A DNA stretch of 64,000 bases from an uncultured Roseateles sp. (GTDB taxonomy: Bacteria > Pseudomonadota > Gammaproteobacteria > Burkholderiales > Burkholderiaceae): NCBI GenBank assembly GCA_946480605.1, contig CAMLKW010000001.1, forward strand, positions 1-64,000. The letters run 5' to 3'. Made by a program: the position numbers and the translations under genes. Under the pieces are notes generated by a model, which did not search any database, was not told where the DNA came from, and saw only the letters and a program-made list of their open reading frames with translations. Of the stretch, positions 8,775 to 17,228 are shown piece after piece (positions within the stretch are counted from its first letter, which is position 1; each line of letters opens with the position of its first letter).

Positions 8775-11700
8775 ATGGACATCTCACGCTTCTTCATCGA
8801 CCGGCCGCGCTTCGCGACCGTGTTGTCGTTGTTCATCTTCCTGATCGGTGCGCTGGCCATCCCGCTGCTGCCGATCTCCGAGTACCCCGAGGTCGCGCCG
8901 CCGCAGGTCGTCGTGCGCGCCCAATACCCCGGCGCCAACCCGCGCGTGATCTCCGAAACGGTGGCCTCGCCGCTGGAGGAGCAGATCAACGGCCTGGAGA
9001 ACGTTCTCTACTTCGAGAGCCAGGCCACCGGCGACGGCGGCATGAGCCTGACCGTCACGTTCAAGATCGGCACCAACCCCGAGGCCGCCGAGACGGCGGT
9101 GCAGAACCGCATCAACCGCGCGCTGCCGCGGCTGCCCGACATCGTGCGCACCATCGGCGTGACGACCGAGAAGTCCAGCCCCAACCTGACCATGGTGGTC
9201 CACCTGGTCAGCCCGGACAACTCGCGTGACGCGCTGTACCTGCGCAACTACGGTTCGCTGAACGTGCGCGACGACCTGCTGCGCGTGCCCGGCATGGGCT
9301 CGGTGCAGACCTTCGGCGCCGGCGACTACGCGATGCGCATCTGGCTGGACCCGCAGAAGCTCACCGCTCGCAACCTGACCGCCGCCGATGTGGTGGGCGC
9401 CATCCGCGAGCAGAACTCGCAGGTCGCCGCCGGCGTCGTGGGCGCCTCGCCGTCGCCCAAAGGCACGGAGTTCGAGCTGGCCATCAACACGCAGGGCCGC
9501 CTGACCAGCGAGGAGGAATTCGCCAACATCATCGTGCGCGCCGAACCCCGCACCGGCGCCATGGTGCGCCTGCGCGACGTGGGCCGCGTCGAGATCAGCG
9601 CCAACACCTACGCGCTGCGCAGCCTGCTGAACAACAAGGAAGCCGCGGCCATCGCCATCTTCCAGGCGCCCGGCTCCAATGCGCTGGCCATCTCGGAGAA
9701 CGTGCGCGCCACGATGGAGCGCCTGAAGCCCGGCTTCCCGCCGGGTGTCAGCTACGACATCGTCTACGACCCCACGCGCTTCGTGCAGACCTCCATCAAC
9801 AAGGTCGTCAGCACGCTGTTCGAGGCCGTCGCCCTGGTGGTGCTCGTCGTCATCATCTTCCTGCAGACCTGGCGCGCGTCCATCATCCCGCTGGTCGCCG
9901 TGCCGGTGTCCATCGTGGGCACGTTCTCGGTGCTGCTGCTGCTGGGCTTCTCCATCAACACGCTGACGCTGTTCGGCCTCGTGCTGGCCATCGGCATCGT
10001 CGTGGACGACGCCATCGTGGTGGTCGAGAACGTCGAGCGCAACATCCAGGACGGGCTGACGCCGCGCGCCGCGACCATCAAGGCGATGCAGGAGGTCTCG
10101 GGCCCCATCATCGCGATCGCGCTGGTGCTGTGCGCCGTGTTCATCCCGCTGACGCTGGTGCCGGGCCTTTCGGGCCAGTTCTACAAGCAGTTCGCCGTCA
10201 CCATCGTGATCTCCACGCTGATCTCGGCCTTCAACTCGCTGACGCTGTCGCCGGCCCTGGCCGCCATCCTGCTGCGCCCGCATGACGCGCCCAAGGACGC
10301 GCTGATGCGCGGCATGGACAAGGTCTTCGGCCGCTTCTTCCACTGGTTCAACGTCTTCTTCCACCGCCGCTCCGAGGACTACGGCCGTGGCGTGACCGGC
10401 ATCCTGAAGCGCAAGTCCGTGGCGCTGATCATCTATGCGCTGCTGCTGGGCGCCACCGCGCTGCTGTTCGCGCGCCTGCCCAGCGGCTTCGTGCCCGCGC
10501 CGGACAAGCAGTACCTGATCGGCATCGCGCAGCTGCCTGCGGGCGCCAGCCTGGACCGCACCGAGGAAGTGATCCGCAAGATGAGCGAGATCGCGCTGAA
10601 GGTGCCCGGCATCGTCGACTCGGTGGCCTTCCCCGGCCTGTCGGGCGCCGGCTTCTCGGCCGCGCCCAACGAGGGCATCGTGTTCTTCGGTCTGGCCGAC
10701 TTCGAGAAGCGCACCTCGCGCGACCTCAGCAAGGAAGCCATCCTGGGTCAGGTCAACGGCGCCATCCAACAGATCCAGGGCGCGCGCATGTTCGTCGTGC
10801 CGCCGCCGCCGGTGGACGGCCTGGGCATTGCGGGCGGCTTCAAGATCCAGGTGCAGGACCGCAGCAGCCAGGGCGAGCAGGCCCTGTACGGCGCGGTGTG
10901 GGGCACGCTGGGCCAGGTCTACGGCAACCCCAAGACCAGCATCGGCACGCCGTACTCGAACTACGACATCAACGTGCCGCAGCTGTTCGCCAACGTGGAC
11001 CGCACCAAGGCCAAGCAGATGGGCGTGCCGCTGGCCTCCATCTACGACACGCTGCAGATCAACCTGGGCTCGCTGTACGTCAACGACTTCAGCCGCTTCG
11101 GCAAGACCTACCAGGTCATCGTGCAGGCGGACGCGCCCTTCCGCGCCAATGCCAGCGCGATCACCGACCTGAAGACGCGCAACGAGCGCAACGAGATGGT
11201 GCCGCTGGGCGCGCTGATGAACGTCGATCCGACCTTCGGCCCGACGCGCGTGACGCGCTACAACGGCTTCCCGAGCGCCGACATCAACGGCGCCGCGAAG
11301 CCGGGCTTCTCCAGCGGCCAGGCCGAGGCGGAGATGGAACAGCGCCTGAAGAACCTGCCGCGCGGCATGACCTACGAGTGGACCGAGCTGACCTACCAGG
11401 ACCGGCTCACCCGCGACATCAAGGCCGGCAGCTTCTCCATCCCGACGATGGCGGCGGTGCTGGCGATCTCGGTGCTGCTGGTGGTGCTGGTGCTGGCGGC
11501 GCAGTACGAAAGCTGGACGCTGCCGCTGGCCATCATCCTGATCGTGCCGATGTGCATCCTGTCGGCGCTGTTCGGCGTGTGGATCTCGCACTTCCCGCCG
11601 TTCATGCAGGCGGGTGACCTGAACATCTTCACGCAGGTGGCGCTGGTCGTGCTCGTGGGCCTGGCCTGCAAGAACGCCATCCTGATCGTCGAGTTCGCCA

Positions 11701-12059
11701 AGGAGCTGGAGGAACACGGCAAGTCGGTCGCCGACGCCGTCATCGAGGCCTGCCGCCTGCGGCTGCGGCCCATCCTGATGACGTCCATCGCCTTCTGCGC
11801 CGGCGTCATCCCGCTGATCCTGGGCAGTGGTGCCGGCAGCGAGATGCGCCGCGCGATGGGCATCGCCGTGTTCGCCGGCATGCTGGGCGTGACCTTCTTC
11901 GGCATCTTCCTGACGCCGGTGTTCTACGCGCTGCTGCGCAAGGGCACCGAGAAGCGCCGCGCCCGCGCCCGCGCGCTGAAGGAGCAGATCGACGCTTCCG
12001 CCCATGCCTTCCATCCGGGCATCGACGATGAACCCACGACCAAGAAGGAGGGCCACTGA
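8775..12059 (+). CDS. RND multidrug efflux pump, inner-membrane subunit (MexF/AcrB-type)
   Basis: A 1094-residue protein, slightly longer than the usual 1030-1060 because of a charged C-terminal tail (KRRARARALKEQ...). It starts MDISRFFIDRPRFATVLSLF, the classical first transmembrane helix. The proton-relay pair is visible in GIVVDDAIVVVENVERN, and FLQTWRASIIPLVAVP and GLACKNAILIVEFAKEL are HAE1-family motifs. The family exports hydrophobic and amphiphilic drugs by proton antiport from periplasm and inner membrane. FLQTWRAS is close to MexF-type pumps, which by family knowledge often export chloramphenicol and quinolones; the substrate here is not known. Confidence 0.95.
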   Translation: MDISRFFIDRPRFATVLSLFIFLIGALAIPLLPISEYPEVAPPQVVVRAQYPGANPRVISETVASPLEEQINGLENVLYFESQATGDGGMSLTVTFKIGTNPEAAETAVQNRINRALPRLPDIVRTIGVTTEKSSPNLTMVVHLVSPDNSRDALYLRNYGSLNVRDDLLRVPGMGSVQTFGAGDYAMRIWLDPQKLTARNLTAADVVGAIREQNSQVAAGVVGASPSPKGTEFELAINTQGRLTSEEEFANIIVRAEPRTGAMVRLRDVGRVEISANTYALRSLLNNKEAAAIAIFQAPGSNALAISENVRATMERLKPGFPPGVSYDIVYDPTRFVQTSINKVVSTLFEAVALVVLVVIIFLQTWRASIIPLVAVPVSIVGTFSVLLLLGFSINTLTLFGLVLAIGIVVDDAIVVVENVERNIQDGLTPRAATIKAMQEVSGPIIAIALVLCAVFIPLTLVPGLSGQFYKQFAVTIVISTLISAFNSLTLSPALAAILLRPHDAPKDALMRGMDKVFGRFFHWFNVFFHRRSEDYGRGVTGILKRKSVALIIYALLLGATALLFARLPSGFVPAPDKQYLIGIAQLPAGASLDRTEEVIRKMSEIALKVPGIVDSVAFPGLSGAGFSAAPNEGIVFFGLADFEKRTSRDLSKEAILGQVNGAIQQIQGARMFVVPPPPVDGLGIAGGFKIQVQDRSSQGEQALYGAVWGTLGQVYGNPKTSIGTPYSNYDINVPQLFANVDRTKAKQMGVPLASIYDTLQINLGSLYVNDFSRFGKTYQVIVQADAPFRANASAITDLKTRNERNEMVPLGALMNVDPTFGPTRVTRYNGFPSADINGAAKPGFSSGQAEAEMEQRLKNLPRGMTYEWTELTYQDRLTRDIKAGSFSIPTMAAVLAISVLLVVLVLAAQYESWTLPLAIILIVPMCILSALFGVWISHFPPFMQAGDLNIFTQVALVVLVGLACKNAILIVEFAKELEEHGKSVADAVIEACRLRLRPILMTSIAFCAGVIPLILGSGAGSEMRRAMGIAVFAGMLGVTFFGIFLTPVFYALLRKGTEKRRARARALKEQIDASAHAFHPGIDDEPTTKKEGH

Positions 12060-12060
12060 G

Positions 12061-13524
12061 ATGAACAAGCCCCCACGCTCGCTTTGCTCGCTGCCCCCCA
12101 AGGGGGCGCGCAACGGCTCCGGGCGGCCGAGCGCCGTTGCCGCCCGCCTCACCCTCCTCGCAGCCGCCGCCGTGCTGGCCGGCTGCGCCGCGCCCGGCCT
12201 GTCACAAGGGCCGGCCAACCTGGCTCCTGAGAAGTTCTCGCAATTGCCACCGAGCACCAGCGGCGCCGCGCAGATGACCGCCGCCTTCGTCGACAGCGCG
12301 CAACTGCAGCGCGTCGTCGATGACGTGCTGGCCAACAACCGCGACCTGCGCGCCGCCGCCGCGCGGCTGAAGCAGGCCGAGGCACTGGCCGACGCGGCCG
12401 GCGCCCAGCGCCTGCCCAGCGCCGGCGTGGGTGCCAGCGCCAGCCGCCAGCGCGCCGCCAACGACCAGGGCCAGTACAACACCTTCAACAGCTACGGCGT
12501 GAACGCCAACGCGGGTTGGGAGATCGACCTGTGGGGCCGCGCCGCCTCGGCCGCGCAGGCCGCCGGCTATGACGCCCAGAGCGCCGCGCTGGACCGCGAC
12601 GCCGCCCAGCTCAGCCTGGCCGGCACGGCGCTGAACCTGCAGACCCAGTTGATCGGCCTGGGCCACCGCCTCAAGCTGGCCAAGGAGACGCTGGTCGTGC
12701 AGAACCAGCTGCTGGAACTCGTGAAGGCCCGCGTAGGCGCCGGCCGCAACACCGCGCTGGACCAGGCGCGCGCCGAGGCGCTGGTCGCGCAGACCTCCGC
12801 CAGCGTGCCCGCGCTGCGCAACGCCGCCTGCCTGACCCGGCTGCAGCTGGACGTGCTGCGCGGCCAGCCGCCGGCCGATTGCGACAAGGCCGACAGCGAC
12901 CCGCTGCCCGCCATGCCCGAGCCGCGCCTCATCAGCCTGGGCACGCTGCCCGACCCTTCGGCGTTGCTGGCCGCACGCCCCGACGTGAAGGCCGCCGCGG
13001 TGCGCGCGCAGTCCGCAGCGTCGCGAACCCAGGTCGCCTGGGCGGCGCGCTGGCCCAGCATCGGCCTGACCGGCTCCATCGGTTGGAGCACCGGCAGCGC
13101 GGACGACCTGTTCAAGAGCGCCACCCGCGTGCACAGCCTGGCTGCTGCGCTGAACTGGAACTTCCTGGACTTCGGCGCCCGCAAGGCCGAGGAGCGCGCC
13201 GCCCGCGCCGGCTTCGATGCCGCCGTGGCCGCGGCCGAGCAGGCCCAGCTCGTCGCGCTGCAGGAGGCGCAGGGCAGCCTGTCCACGCTGCGCGAGACTG
13301 AAGCGCAGGCCGTCGCCCAGGCCCAGGCTGCCGACGCGACCGTGCGTGCCCGCGACCTCGCCTTCAAGCGCTACGACGCCGGCGTGACCGACTTCTACGC
13401 GCTGCTGACCACGGAGCAGGAACGCCTGGCCGCGGCGGATGCGCTGATCCAGGTGCAGACCCACCGCGCCGCGGCGCTGCTGGCCGTGCACAAGGCGTTT
13501 GCGGCGAAGCTGACGGCGCCCTGA
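12061..13524 (+). CDS. RND efflux outer-membrane channel lipoprotein (NodT/OprN-type)
   Basis: A 487-residue protein. The ATG at 12061 follows AAGGAGG and the pump stop by one base. It has a lipobox (LAGC), then TolC-family repeats: NRDLRAAAARLKQAEALADAAGAQRLPS, VNANAGWEIDLWGR, and a C-terminal duplicate of the helical barrel with FKRYDAGVTDFYALLTTEQ. It forms the trimeric exit duct of the tripartite pump. The signal peptide is odd: about 30 residues (PPRSLCSLPPKGARNGSG...) precede its hydrophobic core, and this extension is encoded by a repeat element (12067-12130). No internal ATG would avoid it. Confidence 0.92.
   Translation: MNKPPRSLCSLPPKGARNGSGRPSAVAARLTLLAAAAVLAGCAAPGLSQGPANLAPEKFSQLPPSTSGAAQMTAAFVDSAQLQRVVDDVLANNRDLRAAAARLKQAEALADAAGAQRLPSAGVGASASRQRAANDQGQYNTFNSYGVNANAGWEIDLWGRAASAAQAAGYDAQSAALDRDAAQLSLAGTALNLQTQLIGLGHRLKLAKETLVVQNQLLELVKARVGAGRNTALDQARAEALVAQTSASVPALRNAACLTRLQLDVLRGQPPADCDKADSDPLPAMPEPRLISLGTLPDPSALLAARPDVKAAAVRAQSAASRTQVAWAARWPSIGLTGSIGWSTGSADDLFKSATRVHSLAAALNWNFLDFGARKAEERAARAGFDAAVAAAEQAQLVALQEAQGSLSTLRETEAQAVAQAQAADATVRARDLAFKRYDAGVTDFYALLTTEQERLAAADALIQVQTHRAAALLAVHKAFAAKLTAP
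12067..12130 (+). repeat. REP-like repeat inside the channel lipoprotein signal sequence
   Basis: The stretch has CGCTCGCTTTGCTCGCTG, then CCCCCCAAGGGGG (a small palindrome), then CTCCGGGCGGCCGAGCGCCG. From memory, this CGCTTCGCTCGCTGCCCCCCAAGGGGG arrangement is a common dispersed intergenic repeat in Comamonadaceae and related Burkholderiales. Here it lies in frame within the first 25 codons of the lipoprotein gene. Confidence 0.6.
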
Positions 13525-13529
13525 AGGGT

Positions 13530-13559
13530 CGGCGGGTGGCGTCAGGACGCCACCCGCCG
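13530..13559. terminator. Perfect 14-bp hairpin between convergent genes
   Basis: CGGCGGGTGGCGTC (13530-13543) and GACGCCACCCGCCG (13546-13559) are perfect reverse complements with two bases between. It lies where the efflux operon and the GGDEF gene meet tail to tail, and the GGDEF stop codon is inside the stem. No T-run follows on either side, so it may act as an RNA 3'-end stabiliser or a bidirectional terminator with help from Rho. Confidence 0.6.
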
Positions 13560-14693
13560 CTGCAGGACAACCCGGTTGCGTCCCTGCGCCTTGGCCTCGT
13601 AGAGGCCGGCGTCGGCGCGCTTGATCAGCGTGTCCAGCGAGTCCTGCGGCCGCGCCGTGGCCACACCGATGCTGACCTGGCAGCCGGGCAGCCCGGGGTC
13701 GGCGCAGTTGCTGGCGCGGATGCGCTCGGCCACGGCCAGCGCTGCACCGGCGTCGGTGTCGGGCAGCAGCGCGACGAACTCCTCGCCGCCGTAGCGGCCC
13801 AGCACCGCCGGCCGGCGCAGCACCGCGTGGGCACGCGCGACGAAGTCCACCAGCACGCGATCGCCCACGACATGGCCGTGCTGGTCGTTGACCTGCTTGA
13901 AGTGGTCCAGGTCCAGCATCAGCACCGACAGCGGCCGGCCCTGGCGGCGCGAGCGCGCCAGCTCGGCCTCGCCGGTGGCGAACAGCGCACGCCGCGTGAG
14001 CGCGCCGGTCAGGCTGTCGTGCGTGACCAGCCGCTCCAGCTCCTGGCGCAGATGCTCGGACGCCATCAGCACCGTGCCTATGCTGGTCAGCAGCGTGCCG
14101 AAGGCCAGGCCCAGCAGGTAGACCACCTGCATGGGCGACGGCGTGAACAGACCCTCCTTGGGCGGCATGAAGGGCGCGCTGATGCCGCGCGCCAGGATGA
14201 TGGCGCTGCTCAGCGCCAGCACCACGGCGGTGAAGCGGGTCGCGAAGCTCTGCGCCGGCTGGCGCCAGACCAGGCGCGCATGCCAGACCCCCACGCCGCC
14301 CAGCAGCAGGCCCATGAACAACACGCGCCAGCCATAGGCCCCGGCAAAGAAGCGCATGAACAGCAGCACGCCCAGGCCGGCCAGCCACAGCAGTGCCTGC
14401 GCGCGTGGCGACAGCGGCTGCTCGAAGAAGCGGTGCGTGCCGGCCAGGAACAGCGCGGCGCCGGCAAACATCAGCGCGTTGGCCAGCCCCACCGACAGCA
14501 GCTCGGGCAGCAGGCCGCGCCCGGTGAACAGCGCTGCCGACGCGAAGGTCACCAGCGGTGCAGCCGTCCAGTGGCCCAGGCCGTGGATGGAGGGTGGATA
14601 GCTGCGGCGCTGGAAGAACATCACCAGCGCCATCAGGCAGCCCATCACGCCCGTGACGCCGCTGATGGTGCGCAACTCCAGCATGTCGAGCAC
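13542..14693 (-). CDS. Membrane-bound diguanylate cyclase (GGDEF protein)
   Basis: A 383-residue protein. The GTG at 14693 is preferred because GGAGG lies 7 nt upstream; an ATG three codons later has worse spacing. Residues 1-200 hold six or more hydrophobic helices forming an unassigned membrane sensor. Residues about 215-380 form a GGDEF domain: HDSLTGALTRRA, LDLDHFKQVNDQHGH with the metal-binding Asp, RYGGEEF at 300-306, and SIGVAT. The GGEEF is intact, so c-di-GMP synthesis from two GTP is expected. No RxxD precedes GGEEF, so product inhibition at the I-site is not expected. It is transcribed divergently from the LytS-like kinase. Confidence 0.92.
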   Translation of the reverse strand: MLDMLELRTISGVTGVMGCLMALVMFFQRRSYPPSIHGLGHWTAAPLVTFASAALFTGRGLLPELLSVGLANALMFAGAALFLAGTHRFFEQPLSPRAQALLWLAGLGVLLFMRFFAGAYGWRVLFMGLLLGGVGVWHARLVWRQPAQSFATRFTAVVLALSSAIILARGISAPFMPPKEGLFTPSPMQVVYLLGLAFGTLLTSIGTVLMASEHLRQELERLVTHDSLTGALTRRALFATGEAELARSRRQGRPLSVLMLDLDHFKQVNDQHGHVVGDRVLVDFVARAHAVLRRPAVLGRYGGEEFVALLPDTDAGAALAVAERIRASNCADPGLPGCQVSIGVATARPQDSLDTLIKRADAGLYEAKAQGRNRVVLQRRVAS

Positions 14694-14807
14694 GGCCGGC
14701 CCTCCGCTCGTGGAGCTGCGAGTCTAGGCGCGCCGGCCGGGGCGGATGGTGGGCCGGGTGTGGTGAATGGTGGCCGTGGTGGCGACTGGCGCGGGCACAC
14801 TGCGGCC

Positions 14808-15857
14808 ATGACGCTGCTCCCGCCGCCCCGCTGGCGCCTGCCCTATGCCGCGCTGCTGGCCGGCGTGGGCCTGCTGCTGAGCTTCTCGGCGCTGCAGGCC
14901 TACCGCAACAGCGGCGGCACGCGGCCCTGGGAACCCTTCCTGTGGGAGTTCAGCTCCGTGCTGGTCATCGGCGCGCTGGCGCTGGGCGTGCACGCGCTGG
15001 TGGGCCGGCTGCGCGGCCGGCCCTGGCCGCAGCAGCTGGCCGCGCATGCGCTGGCGCTGCCGCTCTTCAGCGGGCTGCACATCGCGGGCATGTTCGGCCT
15101 GCGCCTGCTGGTCTACGGCCTGGTCGGCGTGGACTACCGGCCCGACGACGTGCCGACGCTGCTGGTCTACGAGGGCGGCAAGGACGCGGTCAGCTACCTC
15201 AGCTTCTGCCTGATCTCGCGCGGCGTCTGGATCGCGCAGGCCGCCGCGCAGGCGCGCGTGGAGCTGGCCGAGCTGCGCCTGGCGCGGCTGGCCGACCAGG
15301 TGCAGCCGCACTTCCTGTTCAACACGCTGAACCTGATCTCGTCCGTCATGTACGAGGACGTCGGCCGCGCCGACCGGCTGCTGTGCCAGCTGGCCGACCT
15401 GCTGCGCCAGACGCTCGCGGCTCAGGCGCGGGCGGAGCACACGTTGCGCGAGGAGCTGGCCCTGGTGCGGCCCTTCCTCGCGTTGATGCAGGCGCGCTTC
15501 GGGCCGGAGCGGCTGACGGTGCGCATCGAGGCCGACGCCGCCGCACAGGACTGCCGGCTGCCGGCCCTGCTGCTGCTGGCGCCGGTGGAGAACGCCGTCA
15601 AGCATGACGTGGCGCGCCACCTGGGCCGCGTGACCGTGGCGGTGGCCGCATCGTGCGAGGGCGGGCGGCTGCGGCTGCGCGTCAGCAACCACGGGGAGCG
15701 CCCGGCGCCCGAGCCGCAGCCCGACCCGGACGGCGGCCTGGGCCTGCGCAACCTGCGCGAGCGGCTGGCGGCGCGCCATGGCGACGCGGCCACCGTGTCG
15801 TTCGGCCCGGACGGCAGCGGCATGACGCTGAAGCTGGAGCTGCCATGCGCATCCTGA
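14808..15857 (+). CDS. LytS/YehU-type sensor histidine kinase
   Basis: A 349-residue protein. The ATG at 14808 is chosen because the hydrophobic N-terminus starts there; the open frame upstream is antisense to the GGDEF gene. Four predicted membrane helices cover about residues 12-140. VQPHFLFNTLNLISS holds the phospho-acceptor His (about 168) of the HisKA_7 type. VENAVKHDV is the N-box and GGLGLRNLRERL the G-box of the ATPase domain. The family autophosphorylates and passes phosphate to a LytTR regulator, which is encoded directly downstream with a 13-nt overlap. The signal is unknown. Confidence 0.92.
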   Translation: MTLLPPPRWRLPYAALLAGVGLLLSFSALQAYRNSGGTRPWEPFLWEFSSVLVIGALALGVHALVGRLRGRPWPQQLAAHALALPLFSGLHIAGMFGLRLLVYGLVGVDYRPDDVPTLLVYEGGKDAVSYLSFCLISRGVWIAQAAAQARVELAELRLARLADQVQPHFLFNTLNLISSVMYEDVGRADRLLCQLADLLRQTLAAQARAEHTLREELALVRPFLALMQARFGPERLTVRIEADAAAQDCRLPALLLLAPVENAVKHDVARHLGRVTVAVAASCEGGRLRLRVSNHGERPAPEPQPDPDGGLGLRNLRERLAARHGDAATVSFGPDGSGMTLKLELPCAS

Positions 15858-16537
15858 TCGTCGACGACGAGCCCGCCGCGCGCGCCCGGCTGCGCCGCCT
15901 GCTGGCCGCCGAGCCCGACGTGGCCGAGCTGCTGGAGGCGCCCGATGCGCCGGCCGCGCTGGCCTTGGTGCGCACGCTGGCCGCACCGCCCGACCTCGCG
16001 CTGCTGGACATCGAGATGCCCGGCGGCAACGGCGTGCAGCTGGCGGCTGCGCTGCGGGCGCTGGGCGTGCGCAGCGTCGTCTTCTCGACGGCCCATGCCG
16101 AGCATGCGCTGCAGGCCTTCGAGCTGGCCGCGCTGGACTACCTGCTCAAGCCCTGCACGGCCGAGCGCCTGGCCGCGGCGCTGACGCGCGTGCGCGATCT
16201 GCTGGCGCGGCCTGTCGCGCCGGTGGGCGAATGCTGGGTGGATGGCGAGCGCGTGAGGCTGGCCGACGTGCAGTGGATCGCCGCGGCCGACAACTACATC
16301 GAGCTGCATCTGCCCCCGCGCACGCTGCTGGAGCGCGCCACGCTGGCCGACGCGCTGGCCCGCCCCGGCTGGGCCGCGCGTTTCCTGCGCGTGCACCGCA
16401 GTCACGCGGTCAACCGGGCCCATGTGCAGCGCATCCAGCGGCTGGCCAGCGGCGAGGCGCTGCTTGGCTTGAGCTGCGGCGAGACCTTGCGGGTGTCGCG
16501 CGGCTACCGCGAGGCGCTGGCGCTCATCAGCGCGTAG
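15845..16537 (+). CDS. LytTR-family response regulator
   Basis: A 230-residue protein that starts inside the kinase gene, so translation is probably coupled. The receiver domain (1-120) has VDDEPAAR with the acidic pocket, LALLDIEMPG with phospho-acceptor Asp at about 55, and DYLLKPC with the conserved Lys. The LytTR DNA-binding domain (about 130-228) shows WIAAADNYIELH, FLRVHRSHAVNRAHV and the final RVSRGYREAL. The family binds direct repeats upstream of target genes. Targets are not evident; neighbouring candidates are the acyltransferase or the divergent GGDEF gene. Confidence 0.94.
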   Translation: MRILIVDDEPAARARLRRLLAAEPDVAELLEAPDAPAALALVRTLAAPPDLALLDIEMPGGNGVQLAAALRALGVRSVVFSTAHAEHALQAFELAALDYLLKPCTAERLAAALTRVRDLLARPVAPVGECWVDGERVRLADVQWIAAADNYIELHLPPRTLLERATLADALARPGWAARFLRVHRSHAVNRAHVQRIQRLASGEALLGLSCGETLRVSRGYREALALISA

Positions 16538-17225
16538 CGGCAGGTTTCAGGCGCGGCGGGGCGGACTGCAGGCTGGCCAGCGGCGCGCGGATGGGGATGA
16601 CGACCACCCGCGTGCTGCCGCTCCAGAACAGCGCATCCCCCAGCGGGCTGATGATGAACGAGCCGGCGCGCTCGCAGCAGGGTCCGCTGCAGTCGACGGC
16701 CTGGGCGGCCACGGGGATCTCGCCCAGCTTGGTCAGGTCCGTACTGCCCGCCGCGGGCTGCGTCGCGTCGTAGACGTCGATGTGGCCCACGGCCAGCGAG
16801 TCGTGGTTGATGGACGCGAGGCGTTACAGGCGCCGGCCGTCCGGCGACAGGAACACCTGCGGATGGCGGAACCGACCGCCCCGCAGGCCGGTGGCCGGCT
16901 GCGTGACGAAGCAGGTCGAAGTAGCGCAACGGCCTCCACTGCGTGCCGGCGAACCACAGGCGCAGGTCGCTCGTGACGACCACCATCGTCGCGCTGGTGG
17001 GCGTGAACGAGGCCTGGAAGCCGCCAGACACGTCCGGCACGATTTGGCCGTAGTACTCGCCGCTGGCCGATGCGTTGACCAGCGTGAAGTTGATGCTCTG
17101 CGGCCTGGGCAGCGATTCCAGGAAGGCGTGCTGAAGCCCATCTGTAACGCCAGCCGCTCGCCCCGCAGGCTCAGCGGCTCGCCCCGGCGCGCTCGCGCCG
17201 CGCCGTTGCTGCCGCGAAGCTGACG
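16527..17225 (-). pseudogene. Decayed beta-propeller (YncE/lactonase-like) gene remnant
   Basis: Reading leftward, similar coding is spread over more than one frame. One frame reads SLRGERLALQMGFSTP. Near 17125 the sense jumps to a frame giving INFTLVNASASGEYYGQIVP and LRLWFAGTQWRPLRYFD. Near 16915 it jumps back to FRHPQVFLSPDGRRL, then an in-frame TAA at about 16825, then SINHDSLAVGHIDVYDATQP and SFIISPLGDALFWSGST. SPDGRRL and VYD repeats suggest blades of a YVTN/YncE-type propeller. The 5' end is missing beside the acyltransferase start. Two frame changes plus a stop imply inactivation, unless the assembly has errors here. Confidence 0.6.
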
Positions 17226-17228
17226 GTC

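Noticed and set aside
8784..12488. 1234-codon open frame on the reverse strand
   Set aside because: Antisense to the RND pump gene, with low-complexity His/Gln/Arg/Asp content and no recognisable domain.
13536..14807. Long N-terminal extension of the LytS-like kinase frame
   Set aside because: The extension is antisense to the GGDEF gene and reads as Gln/Arg-rich shadow sequence; the kinase has a normal membrane start at 14808.
16504..17040. 178-codon reverse-strand frame as an intact gene
   Set aside because: Only its first 60 residues make sense; the rest is an off-frame reading of the propeller pseudogene.
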